Part shown: positions 54,553 through 63,214 of the stretch, piece by piece
Layout: the number at the start of each line of letters is the position of its first letter
Numbering within the stretch: position 1 is the first letter of the stretch
Source of the DNA: Mesorhizobium sp. WSM4311
GTDB lineage: Bacteria > Pseudomonadota > Alphaproteobacteria > Rhizobiales > Rhizobiaceae
Assembly: GCF_002295115.1 (NCBI RefSeq)
Contig: NZ_NSFV01000002.1
Location: forward strand, 558,001-622,000
DNA: 64,000 nt
Reading direction: 5' to 3'
Program-made: the position numbers and the translations under genes
Notes under the pieces: model-generated
What the model was told of the DNA's origin: nothing
Seen by the model: the letters and a program-made list of their open reading frames with translations, nothing else
Database searches by the model: none

Positions 54553-55494
54553 TTACTTGAACATGTCCTTGAACTGGCCGACATTTTCCTTGGTTACGAT
54601 GGTGATCGGAACGTTGATGATCGGATCGATCTTCTCGCCCTTCTTGAGTTTGCCGAAGGCTTCGATGGCAGCCTTGCCTTCACCGGCCGGATCCTGCTGG
54701 ACGACGGCGATTACCCAGCCCTCTTCGAGGCCTTGCACCGCGGATTTGGTCAGGTCCCAGCCGAACACCTTGACGTCGCCGGTACGGCCCTGGCTGGTGA
54801 CGGCCGAAACGGCGCCGAGCAAGGCCGGCTCGCCGGTCGCATAAAGCGTCGTCATGTCGGCATTGGCCGTCATCAGGTTTTCGGAGGCCGACAGCGCCAC
54901 GTCCTGCACGTTCTGGCCATCGACCGTGTCGAGGAAAGTCACCTTCTGGCCGCTCTCGGTGACAGCCTTCTTGAAGCCGTCCAGGCGCTGATTCTGGATG
55001 AACGAATTGAGCGCGCCGACAACGCCGATCTTTGCGGTTCCGTTCAGCTTGGTCTTGACGTATTCGGCGTAGAACTTGCCGATATCCTCGCCGGCCTTGG
55101 TGTTGTCGACGCCGACGAAGGCGACATTGTCGCCATTCGGGATCTGCGCGTCGATGGCAATCACTGGAATACCGGCGGCCTTGGCCGCGGTGATCGCGGG
55201 CTTCACGCCGTTGACATCGATGGCGACGAGAATGATGCCGTCGACCTTCTGGGTAATGTAGTTCTCGATCGCGTCGTTTTGCGCGCTCGGCACATTGTTG
55301 GCGTTGAAGATGACGAGGTCGACGCCGGCGGCCTTTGCCGCGGCCTTGGCACCGTCATTGATCTGGTTGAAGAACAGGGCCTGCTGGTTGATGGTGACCA
55401 GCGCATAGGTTTCGGCCATGGCCGAGGCGGAGCCAAGCGCGAGGGTCATGGCGATGGCTGCGGCGCAGCCTGAAAGGATCTTGGTAAGACGCAT
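54553..55494 (-). CDS. Sugar ABC transporter periplasmic binding protein (RbsB family)
   Basis: A 313-residue receptor with a signal peptide (about 27 residues, ending SASAMA|ET). The mature protein has the Peripla_BP_4 pattern: FFNQINDGAKAAAKAAGVDL near 41-60, KVDGIILVAIDVNGVKPAIT near 83-102, GIPVIAIDAQI and FVGVDNTKAGEDIGK. Aromatic ligand-stacking residues are few (FF41-42), so the ligand could be a pentose, a nucleoside-like or a non-sugar compound. First structural gene after the promoter at 55561-55589. Confidence 0.93.
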   Translation of the reverse strand: MRLTKILSGCAAAIAMTLALGSASAMAETYALVTINQQALFFNQINDGAKAAAKAAGVDLVIFNANNVPSAQNDAIENYITQKVDGIILVAIDVNGVKPAITAAKAAGIPVIAIDAQIPNGDNVAFVGVDNTKAGEDIGKFYAEYVKTKLNGTAKIGVVGALNSFIQNQRLDGFKKAVTESGQKVTFLDTVDGQNVQDVALSASENLMTANADMTTLYATGEPALLGAVSAVTSQGRTGDVKVFGWDLTKSAVQGLEEGWVIAVVQQDPAGEGKAAIEAFGKLKKGEKIDPIINVPITIVTKENVGQFKDMFK

Positions 55495-55560
55495 TCCGGT
55501 TCCCCTTGGTTTTGCGGAAAAGGCCCTTGATCGGGCTCATCTGGCGCTGGGCGCAGACGC

Positions 55561-55598
55561 ATAATTCAAGATACTTGATTTCTTGTCAAGTGACTTGA
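55561..55598 (-). promoter_or_regulatory. Promoter with two TCAAG-N3-CTTGA operators
   Basis: On the minus strand a consensus -35 TTGACA (55589-55584) is followed after exactly 17 bases by AATTAT (55566-55561) as -10, about 60 bases before the binding-protein ATG. Two dyads of the form TCAAG-N3-CTTGA lie at 55566-55578 (centre ATA) and 55586-55598 (centre TGA), centre to centre 20 bp apart, two helical turns. One covers the -35, the other sits between the elements. Repressor binding by the upstream XRE-cupin protein is the natural inference. Confidence 0.75.
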
Positions 55599-55634
55599 AT
55601 TGGCGCTGCCGAAAGGAGATGGGGGCCGGCGAGA

Positions 55635-56252
55635 TCAGAATGTCGCCGGCGTATTTACCCAGAAAATGCTGGCGCGTTCGTCGCCGACATTGCGGTACCA
55701 GTGCGGCAGTTCGGAGTTGAAAACGAAGGAATCGCCGGCGGACAGGCGAAACGTCTTTTCACCGACCATCAGTTCAATGGCGCCTTCCAGGAGATAGCCG
55801 ACTTCCTCGCCGGCGTGCTGGATCGGGCCGGCGCTTTCACCGCCCACCTCGATATGATGGATATTGCACTGCAGAAGGTGGCCCGGCGAATAGGGAATGA
55901 CGCGCTCCAGCGATATGCCTTCGCCGCGCCTGAGCGGATCGAGCGCGATCAGCGGCCGTGCTCCGGCGCGAAAGACAATGCCTTCCTCGCCATCGGCTTC
56001 CTCGAACATCCAGCCGATGTTGGTGCCGAGCACCTCGACCAGCCGGTGAAGCATGGGCAGCGAGGGTGAGACCTTGCCGTTCTCGACCTTGGAAAGCAGG
56101 CTTTCAGAGCAGTTGGCGGCAGCCGCGAGCGCCTTCAGGGTCAGGCCACGCGTCTGCCGGGAGAGCTTCAACCTTGTGCCGAGCCGCAGCAGGCTGGTTG
56201 CGGTAGAGCGCTCGTCGGCGCCCTTGCTGTTGTGGCTATCGATCTTGTTCAT
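55635..56252 (-). CDS. XRE-family regulator with cupin sensor domain
   Basis: A 205-residue transcription factor. The helix-turn-helix (about 22-77) reads RLGTRLKLSRQTRGLTLKAL, then AAAANCSESLLSKVENGKVS. The C-terminal cupin (about 125-195) carries the ligand or metal pocket QHAGEEVGYLLEGAIELMVG and SAGDSFVFNSELPHWYRN. This PuuR-like architecture senses small molecules in catabolic operons. It lies upstream of and in the same direction as the importer operon, with the double operator in the 140-base gap between them. Confidence 0.92.
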   Translation of the reverse strand: MNKIDSHNSKGADERSTATSLLRLGTRLKLSRQTRGLTLKALAAAANCSESLLSKVENGKVSPSLPMLHRLVEVLGTNIGWMFEEADGEEGIVFRAGARPLIALDPLRRGEGISLERVIPYSPGHLLQCNIHHIEVGGESAGPIQHAGEEVGYLLEGAIELMVGEKTFRLSAGDSFVFNSELPHWYRNVGDERASIFWVNTPATF

Positions 56253-56374
56253 TGGGGGGCGCGAACATCTCCGCTGGTTGGGCTGACTCGTAAAACCGAT
56301 CCCGGGCGTTGTCCATCCTGTGAAAACGGACGATGCATCGGATCGAGCCTAGAACCCGTCCAGGGCAGTCTCCG

Positions 56375-56402
56375 CGCCCCGCCGTATAACACCGGCGGGG
56401 CG
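56375..56402 (-). terminator. Hairpin after the DDAH-like gene
   Basis: A perfect 10-bp stem CGCCCCGCCG / CGGCGGGGCG with an 8-base loop starts 9 bases beyond the stop of the gene at 56411 on the minus strand. There is no clear T-run, so termination is likely but not certain. Confidence 0.5.
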
Positions 56403-56410
56403 GTGATCTC

Positions 56411-57343
56411 CTACGCTGCTTCGCGCTTCAAGGCCTGCGCCATGCAGTGGATGCCGCCGCCGGTCTTGGAGATCTCGCTCATGTCGACGGCCGCGACCTC
56501 GAAGCCGCGCGCCTTGAGCTGGCCGATCAGCGTCTGGCTGGAGGTCGGCGCGATCACCCGGTCCTTGCCGAGCGACATGAAGTTGCAGCCGAGCGCCATC
56601 GTGTCCTGGAAGGGAACATCGATGATCTCGTGGCCCTTGCCCTTCAGCCAGTCGACGATGCCGGGCTCTGTGCAGGCGAGGCACACTGCAGTGAGCTTTT
56701 CGGCGATCGGCACCACCATCAGGTCGATATGGACATAATATTCGTCGATGAAGGCGATGCGGGTTTCCCAGCCCTCCTTCTCGAACCAGGCCTGCACCTG
56801 GCGGGCGCCTTCTTCCTGGGTGCGGGCGCCGCCGCAGCCGATCAACACCACGCCGTCCTCGATGACGTTGAAGTCGCCGCCCTCGAATGTGCCTGCCGTG
56901 ACCATGTCGTAGATCGGGATGCCGAGCTTCTCGTAGGTGCGGATGGCGGCATAATTTTCGCCGCGCCGCCACCAATTGGCCATGGCGGTAATGATCGCAC
57001 CGTAGGGCGTCATGACGCTGGAATCGCGGGAATAGACCTGCATCGGCAGTTCCGGCGTCGGCTCGTGCCAGTGGATGTTGACGCCGAAATGCTCGTAGGC
57101 GGCGACCAGGTCCTTATGCTGCGCCTGCGCGATCTGGATGTTGCAGGGCGCCTCGCGCAGGTGCTTGCGCGACAGCGAGCTGGTCGACAGATGCCGCAGG
57201 AAATTCGGCGATCCCAGCAGCACGTCGGTCAACATGTCGGTTTCGTTGGCGAAGCCCCACGATGTCAGCGGCTTGGTGCCGCCGGCCGGATTGCGGCGCT
57301 GCAGCGAAAACGGCTCGGCGACGATGCGATCATGAACGGTCAT
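56411..57343 (-). CDS. Dimethylargininase/arginine-deiminase-like hydrolase
   Basis: A 310-residue member of the guanidino-group-modifying superfamily. Catalytic elements: Asp in VYSRDSSVMTPYGAI near residue 104, EGGDFNVIEDGVVLIG near 153, His in EYYVHIDLMVVPIA near 205 and nucleophile Cys300 in GGGIHCMAQA. The length fits dimethylarginine dimethylaminohydrolase (about 255-310) better than arginine deiminase (about 410). It would convert a methylated arginine or related guanidine to citrulline and an amine. Its 5' end overlaps the AbgB-like gene by 14 bases. Confidence 0.85.
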   Translation of the reverse strand: MTVHDRIVAEPFSLQRRNPAGGTKPLTSWGFANETDMLTDVLLGSPNFLRHLSTSSLSRKHLREAPCNIQIAQAQHKDLVAAYEHFGVNIHWHEPTPELPMQVYSRDSSVMTPYGAIITAMANWWRRGENYAAIRTYEKLGIPIYDMVTAGTFEGGDFNVIEDGVVLIGCGGARTQEEGARQVQAWFEKEGWETRIAFIDEYYVHIDLMVVPIAEKLTAVCLACTEPGIVDWLKGKGHEIIDVPFQDTMALGCNFMSLGKDRVIAPTSSQTLIGQLKARGFEVAAVDMSEISKTGGGIHCMAQALKREAA

Positions 57344-58970
57344 GCGGTTCTCCTCGTGGGCTTGTTCTCAAGAGTTGGTCGGGACCTGTCTTGCTTGGGA
57401 TCCACCAGTCGCGGCCGCGCGCCGTGGTGACATATTCCGGCCAGCGGAAGTTGATTGGCGGTTCGTAGTCGCAGAGCGGTGCGATCCAGTTGGTGCCGCC
57501 AATGCCGCCTCCGGTGCGGGTGACGAACTCGTCCATCGCCGCATCGCGGGCTTTTTCGTCCTCGAGCAGGCGCAGCGCCGCCAGCGCGACCGTCTTGGCC
57601 GCACAGGCAACCATCGGATCGATCGTCGCTGAAATGCCGCCCAGCGCATTCATCACCCAGGAGGGATAGGCATGGCCTTTGGCCGAACGCAGCGCCGGAC
57701 GGGCGACGTAAAAGCGTGCTGTCGGCGCGTGCCAGCTCATGTCGGTGTAGTCGTCGGAGGTCGAATTCAGCTGCGAAGGCGGCAGGTCGCGGCGCAGGAT
57801 CGCTTCCGCCTCCTGTGGTGCGATCAGCCGCTCCAGCTCGTCGATGAACGGGTTCTCGGTCGCGGTACCACCGGCATTGACCTGGATTTCGCGCCCGATC
57901 GCCCTGGCGGCCTCGTCCCAGCATGGCGGCCCGACCGTCGACAGCGCTTCATAGGCGATCTCGGCCATGGCGTGATTGGCCAGCCCGGGCCGCGACTTCG
58001 ATACCCAGTGGCGCTCATAACGGCAGCCGCCGATCGCGGCCGCCGCCGCCGCATTTCGGTCCAGCACGGCGGTGACCTGCTCGGCCATCCGAAGCGTCGG
58101 CACGCGGATCATGTACTGGATCTCGGCCAGCCCTGCCGGCAGATTGTCGGCCGTGGCCTGGCCCGCCGTCAGGATCGCCTCGCTGATCGACCAGCCGCCC
58201 TGATGCGGCAGCATGGAATCGCGCAGCGCCTTGGACGCCATGTACATCGTCATCAGCGCGTCGTTGGCGCCCGGCGCGCGGACCGCCGAATGCGCCTGCG
58301 GGATCGGTGCGCCATCGCCTGCGCGAACCCAGTTTTCGGGTTCGTCGCAAACAAAGCGGTAGATCATGGCGTAGGCTGCTCCACAATGCGTGTCCCAGCG
58401 CGCGGTGTTGCAGAGCGGCAGCATGTAGAAGGGATGGAAGGAGATCATGCCGGCAAGGCCGTCATAATAACCCTTGGCCGCATGGATAGGTTTCGAGCCG
58501 CGCACCTTTTCGGCCGGCTCGCCGGTAAAGCGCAACGTGCCTGGAATGCCATGGTGCTGCATCGCCGCCTTGGTGGCCAGCAGGCCGCCGAGGCTTGCCA
58601 TGCCGAGCCCCGAATGCGGGTCGGTGTGGCCGCCGGCCTCGACGCCAAGGCCGGGCCGCGGCTGCTTGACCGTGACCGCGTCCTGGCAGTTGCCGGGAAC
58701 CGCGTCATATTCGGCATACAGGCCGACCGTCGGCCCGGCGCCATTCGTCCAGTGGGCGCAGAAGGCGGTCGGCATGCCGCCGGAACCTTCCTCGACGGCA
58801 AAGCCTTCCCGCTTCAGTCGCTCCACATACCACGCGGCGGACTGATACTCGCGCCAGGCGGTCTCGCCGAAATCGAAGATGGTGCGCGTCCACGCCGACA
58901 GCAGCGGCTGGATGCCGTCGAGGCAGGCAAGGGCGGTCTCTTGCGCCGATGTCGTCACCGGTTTGTCCAT
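57330..58970 (-). CDS. M20 amidohydrolase, AbgB-like
   Basis: A 546-residue metallopeptidase/amidohydrolase related to subunit B of p-aminobenzoyl-glutamate hydrolase. The catalytic core has FGETAWREYQSAAWYVERLK near residue 34, TVGLYAEYDAVPGNCQDAV near 80 and the metal-site AGGHTDPHSGLGMASLGGL near 112-130; the dimerisation domain is in the middle (about 210-330), and late ligand residues follow (STSDDYTDMSW). It should cut an amide bond in an N-acyl amino acid or peptide-like compound. It is divergent from the LysR gene and overlaps the DDAH-like gene. Confidence 0.88.
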   Translation of the reverse strand: MDKPVTTSAQETALACLDGIQPLLSAWTRTIFDFGETAWREYQSAAWYVERLKREGFAVEEGSGGMPTAFCAHWTNGAGPTVGLYAEYDAVPGNCQDAVTVKQPRPGLGVEAGGHTDPHSGLGMASLGGLLATKAAMQHHGIPGTLRFTGEPAEKVRGSKPIHAAKGYYDGLAGMISFHPFYMLPLCNTARWDTHCGAAYAMIYRFVCDEPENWVRAGDGAPIPQAHSAVRAPGANDALMTMYMASKALRDSMLPHQGGWSISEAILTAGQATADNLPAGLAEIQYMIRVPTLRMAEQVTAVLDRNAAAAAAIGGCRYERHWVSKSRPGLANHAMAEIAYEALSTVGPPCWDEAARAIGREIQVNAGGTATENPFIDELERLIAPQEAEAILRRDLPPSQLNSTSDDYTDMSWHAPTARFYVARPALRSAKGHAYPSWVMNALGGISATIDPMVACAAKTVALAALRLLEDEKARDAAMDEFVTRTGGGIGGTNWIAPLCDYEPPINFRWPEYVTTARGRDWWIPSKTGPDQLLRTSPRGEPHDRS

Positions 58971-59045
58971 GCATCAAAGAAAGCAGTGAAGCGGCTCGCC
59001 AAAAAGTGATATGTTTTCCCGGTTCATGCAAATTCGGTTCACCTC

Positions 59046-59933
59046 TTGAGAATTCCATCCACACAGGCGCTGCGCGCCCTCGACAGTTTCGCCCGCCACG
59101 GCAGCGTCTGGCGTGCCGCCGACGAACTGCACCTTACCCGCAGCGCGGTAAGCCACCAGCTGCGGCTTTTGGAACGCGATCTCGGCTTCGATCTGCTGCA
59201 GCGCATCGGCAAGGGGGTGGCGCTGACGCCGCGTGGCCAGCGCTACGCAGCCGATGTTAGGAAGGCGCTGACCGTGCTCGGCGACGCGGGAGCGCAGACG
59301 AACGGCGCCGGCGTCGGCGGCTCCTTTGCCATCTCCTGTCCGCCCGGCTTCGCCTCCATGTTCCTGTGCACCCATATCGGCGAGTTCCAGCAGATGTACC
59401 CTGACGTGGCGCTCTCGGTGCTGACGCCGCGCCGGCTCGATGACGTCTCGAACCCGGACGCCGACGCCTTCATCGCCTTCGGCGTCGGCAACTGGCCGAA
59501 CCGGGTGGTGGAGCTGCTCTGCGAAGTCCACTTCACGCCGCTCTGCAGCCCGACATTGCTCAACAAGGTCGGCGGCTTTTCCAAACCGGCGGACGTCCTG
59601 CGCGCCAACCTGCTGCATCTCTCCGACACCGAGGACTGGGCGCGCTGGCTGGCGCTGTCCAAGGTGGAAAACCCGGATACCGAAGGCGGTATCTTCTTTT
59701 CCGACATGAACCTCGTCTTCTCGGCGGCGGTCGCCGGCCAGGGAATTGCCATGGGCGACGAGCTGACCGGCCGCCGGGCGCTGAGCGAAGGCCGGCTGGT
59801 CAAGCCGTTTGAAGCGTCAGTGCCCTCGCCACGCTCCTATTTCCTTGTTTTCGAGCACGCCAAGGCCGGTCATCCCGTGCTCAACGCCTTCAGCGACTGG
59901 CTCAGGGCGAAGCTGTCGGAGAACAGACTCTGA
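59046..59933 (+). CDS. LysR-type transcriptional regulator (GcvA-like)
   Basis: A 295-residue LysR regulator, complete in length, unlike the deleted one at 9125. The helix-turn-helix lies at about 4-60 (QALRALDSFARHGSVWRAAD, then LTRSAVSHQLRLLERDL). The effector domain follows from about 90 (SFAISCPPGFASMFLCTHIG). The start is TTG at 59046, matching the usual RIPSTQALRALDSF beginning. It is divergent from the AbgB-DDAH pair, so it probably controls them from the 75-base gap, and perhaps also the Pot-type importer downstream. Confidence 0.92.
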   Translation: MRIPSTQALRALDSFARHGSVWRAADELHLTRSAVSHQLRLLERDLGFDLLQRIGKGVALTPRGQRYAADVRKALTVLGDAGAQTNGAGVGGSFAISCPPGFASMFLCTHIGEFQQMYPDVALSVLTPRRLDDVSNPDADAFIAFGVGNWPNRVVELLCEVHFTPLCSPTLLNKVGGFSKPADVLRANLLHLSDTEDWARWLALSKVENPDTEGGIFFSDMNLVFSAAVAGQGIAMGDELTGRRALSEGRLVKPFEASVPSPRSYFLVFEHAKAGHPVLNAFSDWLRAKLSENRL

Positions 59934-59936
59934 TCT

Positions 59937-59952
59937 GTCCCTCTTAAGGGAC
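59937..59952 (+). terminator. Small hairpin after the LysR gene
   Basis: A 6-bp stem GTCCCT / AGGGAC with CTTA loop lies 4 bases after the LysR stop; no T-run follows. It could be a weak terminator between the regulator and the importer genes. Confidence 0.4.
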
Positions 59953-60083
59953 CCTCGATGCGGAGATTTGGCGCGTCCCGACTGCCAGACGTGAATCAAA
60001 TTTGCCGATCAGGCGAAAACTATTCGGTTGCGGTGAGCCGCCAGCCTGCCTACGATTTCACCTGGGACTGAGGAAGAGGCAGG

Positions 60084-61178
60084 ATGCAGCAACCCGGCCG
60101 GGCCGCAGAGATCAAGGCAATTGGAATCGGCAAGAGCTTCGGCTCGTTCCGTGCGTTGGACAATCTGTCGCTCAATATCGGCCGCGGCGAATTCCTGACG
60201 CTGCTCGGCCCTTCCGGTTCGGGCAAGACCACCTTCCTGATGATCCTGGCCGGCTTCGTGCAGCCGACAGACGGCAAGCTTTTCAGCGACGGCACCGACA
60301 TCACCGACCGCCCGGCCGAGCAGCGCGCCGCCGGCATGGTGTTCCAGGGCTATGCGCTGTTCCCGCATATGAGCGTCGAGGCCAACATCGCCTTCCCGCT
60401 CAAAGTGCGCAAGAAATCGGCCGCAGACATCAAGAAGCGCGTCGGCGAGATGATCGAGCGCGTCGGCCTGATCGGCCATGAGAAGAAACTGCCCTCGCAG
60501 CTCTCCGGTGGCCAGCAGCAACGCGTGGCGCTCGCGCGCGCACTGGTGTTCGAGCCGGGGGTGCTTCTGCTCGACGAGCCGTTCTCGGCGCTGGACAAGA
60601 GCCTGCGCGGCCAGATGCAGGCCGAGATGAAGCGCCTGCACCAGGAAACCGGCACCACTTTCGTCTTCGTCACCCACGACCAGAGCGAGGCGCTGGCGCT
60701 GTCTTCCCGCGTCGCCATCTTCAACCACGGCAAATTGCTGCAGGTCGGGGCGCCGGATGAAGTCTACGACCGGCCGGACAACCGCTTCGTCGCCGAATTC
60801 CTTGGCGAGATCAACATGCTGCCGCTGAAGGGGGTCAAGCCTGCCGACAATGGCTCGACGGGCCTTTGCGAAGACCGCGCGGTCAATATGCACTGCAAGG
60901 CCGAGAAGGTCCGTGGCGACGCCATCCTGGCGATCCGGCCCGAGCATATGTCGATCGCGCGCGAAGCGGCCGCCGGTGAAAACGGCATCGCGGCGACCGC
61001 CATTGCCTCGACTTATCTGGGCGCCGCCACAAAGCTCGATCTGACCACGCGCCAAGGCGCGAAGGTGACCGTCTCGGTGCCGAACGAGGTTGCCGCTGCG
61101 GCACTGAGCAAAGGCAATTCCGTCTGGCTGACCTGGCCGGCGGAAAAGGGTTTCCTCCTTCCGGACGGAGGACAATGA
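60084..61178 (+). CDS. Polyamine-type ABC transporter ATPase (PotA family)
   Basis: A 364-residue ATPase. Walker A is GPSGSGKT at 42-49, the signature LSGGQQQRVALARAL near 140, Walker B VLLLDEPFSALDKSLR near 160. The C-terminal third is a TOBE/OB regulatory domain (AILAIRPEHMSIAR near 283), as in PotA, which binds the permease and sometimes a ligand. It heads the order potA-potD-potB-potC. The start of 60084 places the family's usual lead-in before the Walker A motif. Confidence 0.92.
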   Translation: MQQPGRAAEIKAIGIGKSFGSFRALDNLSLNIGRGEFLTLLGPSGSGKTTFLMILAGFVQPTDGKLFSDGTDITDRPAEQRAAGMVFQGYALFPHMSVEANIAFPLKVRKKSAADIKKRVGEMIERVGLIGHEKKLPSQLSGGQQQRVALARALVFEPGVLLLDEPFSALDKSLRGQMQAEMKRLHQETGTTFVFVTHDQSEALALSSRVAIFNHGKLLQVGAPDEVYDRPDNRFVAEFLGEINMLPLKGVKPADNGSTGLCEDRAVNMHCKAEKVRGDAILAIRPEHMSIAREAAAGENGIAATAIASTYLGAATKLDLTTRQGAKVTVSVPNEVAAAALSKGNSVWLTWPAEKGFLLPDGGQ

Positions 61179-61248
61179 GCACCGGCGCGGCCTGATCCGC
61201 CGCACCGGCTTCCGGACTGAAATCAACGAAAAACAAAGGGGAACTGAC

Positions 61249-62361
61249 ATGAACGACACCAAGAAACACGCCATCGAGACGCTGTCCGAAAGGACCAGAC
61301 GCGGCGAGATCTCGCGCCGCCAGTTCACGCAGCTGGCAGCCCTCGTGCTTGCCGGCACGCCGATGCTGCTGCGCTCGACCGGAGCCTTTGCCGCGGCCAA
61401 GGAACTGGTGCTGGTCAATTGGGGTGGCGACGCCATCACCGCCTATGATGCGGCCTATGGTCAGGCTTTCACCAAGGACACCGGCATCACCGTCAAGATG
61501 GACGGCTCGGGCCCGACCGAAGGCGCCATTTCGGCGCAGTTCAAGAGCGGCGCGCCGACCTGGGACCTGGTCGACGTCGATCCGTTCTCGGCAATCACCC
61601 TCGGCGCCCAGGGTGCGCTCGAGCCGATCGACTACAACATTGTCGACAAGAAGAAGATGCGCCCCGGCTTCGGCTGGGAATATGCCGCCTCGACCTATTT
61701 CTTCTCCTACGTCATCGCCTATGATTCCGAGAAATACGGCAAGGACGCCCCGACCGGCATGGCCGATTTCTTCGACGTGAAGAAGTTCCCCGGCAAGCGC
61801 TCGCTCTACAAATGGGGCGTGTCGAGCTGGGAAGCGGCGCTTTTGGCCGACGGCATCGCGCCGGCTTCGCTCTACCCGCTCGACCTCAAGCGGGCGCATG
61901 ACAAGATCGCCGCCTTCAAGGAAAACGTCGTCGCCTACTGGGGTGGCGGCGCCGAGAGCCAGAGCGTGCTGCTCAACGGCGAAGCTTCGATGGCCATCGT
62001 CTGGTCAACCCGCGCGTCGCTGATCGAGCAGGATTCCGGCGGCAAGATCAAGTTCATCTGGGACCAGGGCCTGATCTCGCCCGGTGCGCTGGCCGTGCTC
62101 AAGAACAATCCCGGCGGCAAGGACGCGGCGATGAAGTTCATCGCCAGCGCGCAGGATCCGCAAAAGCAGCTCGTCATGTTCGACAAGCTCGGCCAGGGTC
62201 CGGCCAACCCGGCGGCCGACGCGCTGATCCCGGCCGACAAGAAGCGCATCAACCCCGTCGATCCCGAAAACATGAAGAAGCAGATCGCGCTCGACATGGA
62301 CTGGTACGCCAAGAACTACGGCGCGGCGCTCGACGAATACACCAAGATCATCTCCGCCTGA
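61249..62361 (+). CDS. Polyamine-type ABC transporter substrate-binding protein (PotD family)
   Basis: A 370-residue receptor with a twin-arginine-type signal (SRRQFTQLAALVLAGTPMLL, cleavage near FAAA). The mature protein starts LVLVNWGGDAITAYDAAYG, a hallmark of the spermidine/putrescine receptor group, with later SAQFKSGAPTWDLVDVDPFS and EAALLADGIAPASLYPLDLK. The ligand need not be a polyamine; relatives take opines, phosphonates and amino compounds. A strong AAAGGGG site lies before the ATG. Confidence 0.92.
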   Translation: MNDTKKHAIETLSERTRRGEISRRQFTQLAALVLAGTPMLLRSTGAFAAAKELVLVNWGGDAITAYDAAYGQAFTKDTGITVKMDGSGPTEGAISAQFKSGAPTWDLVDVDPFSAITLGAQGALEPIDYNIVDKKKMRPGFGWEYAASTYFFSYVIAYDSEKYGKDAPTGMADFFDVKKFPGKRSLYKWGVSSWEAALLADGIAPASLYPLDLKRAHDKIAAFKENVVAYWGGGAESQSVLLNGEASMAIVWSTRASLIEQDSGGKIKFIWDQGLISPGALAVLKNNPGGKDAAMKFIASAQDPQKQLVMFDKLGQGPANPAADALIPADKKRINPVDPENMKKQIALDMDWYAKNYGAALDEYTKIISA

Positions 62362-62380
62362 TCGGCAGCGATGATCTGAG

Positions 62381-63214
62381 ATGAGAGGCGTTCTCTCAGA
62401 CAGGATGGGCGCGGCGCTGTTGATGGCGCCGCTGCTCCTGTTCCTCGTCCTGGCCTATGCCTGGCCGTTTCTCGGCGTGGTGAAGTGGAGCTTTACTCTG
62501 CCGACGCCGGGGCTTGGCCAGTATGATGCCTTGCTTACCGACGATCTGGTGCAGTCGGTGTTCATCCGCACGCTGCGCATCGCGGCGATCGTCACGGTTG
62601 TGTCGGTCGCCGCCGCCTACGCCATCACGGTCGTCTGGGTGCGCGGCAGCCCGGCGCAGCGTCTCATCGCCGAATTCTGCATCCTGGTCCCGTTCTGGAT
62701 CTCTGTGCTGACGCGCGCCTTCGGCTGGGTGGCGCTTTTGTCCAATCGCGGCCTGATCAACACCTGGCTGCAGTCGATCGGTTTCATTTCCGAACCGCTG
62801 ACCCTGGTGCGCAATGAGTTCGGCGTCGTCGTCGGCATGACGCATTTCCTCATTCCTTTCGCTGTCTTTCCGCTGGCGTCCGCCATGCGCAGTCTCGACG
62901 ACCGCGTGCTGCTTGCGGCGCGTGGGCTTGGCTCCAGCCGCACGCGCACATTCTGGACGGTGTTCGTGCCGATGACACGCTCCGGCATCATCGGTTCGGC
63001 GCTGATCGTGTTCGTCTTCTCGCTCGGCTTCTTCGTCACGCCGGCGATCCTTGGCGGCGGCCGCAGCGTGATGATCGCCGAACTGATCTATCTCAGGATC
63101 TTCCAGAGCCCGGACTGGGGGCTGGGAGCTGCGATCAGCGTCGTGCTGGTGGTGTTCGTCGGGGCGCTGATGGGGCTGCTGTTCCGCTATGTCAGACCCA
63201 AGCAGTTGATCTGA
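62381..63214 (+). CDS. Polyamine-type ABC transporter permease (PotB family)
   Basis: A 277-residue inner-membrane permease with about six hydrophobic segments (first MGAALLMAPLLLFLVLAYAW). The EAA loop, which contacts the ATPase, is LLAARGLGSSRTRTFWTVFV near 182-201. The stop codon overlaps the next start (TGATG). Partner of the permease running off the right edge. Confidence 0.92.
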   Translation: MRGVLSDRMGAALLMAPLLLFLVLAYAWPFLGVVKWSFTLPTPGLGQYDALLTDDLVQSVFIRTLRIAAIVTVVSVAAAYAITVVWVRGSPAQRLIAEFCILVPFWISVLTRAFGWVALLSNRGLINTWLQSIGFISEPLTLVRNEFGVVVGMTHFLIPFAVFPLASAMRSLDDRVLLAARGLGSSRTRTFWTVFVPMTRSGIIGSALIVFVFSLGFFVTPAILGGGRSVMIAELIYLRIFQSPDWGLGAAISVVLVVFVGALMGLLFRYVRPKQLI

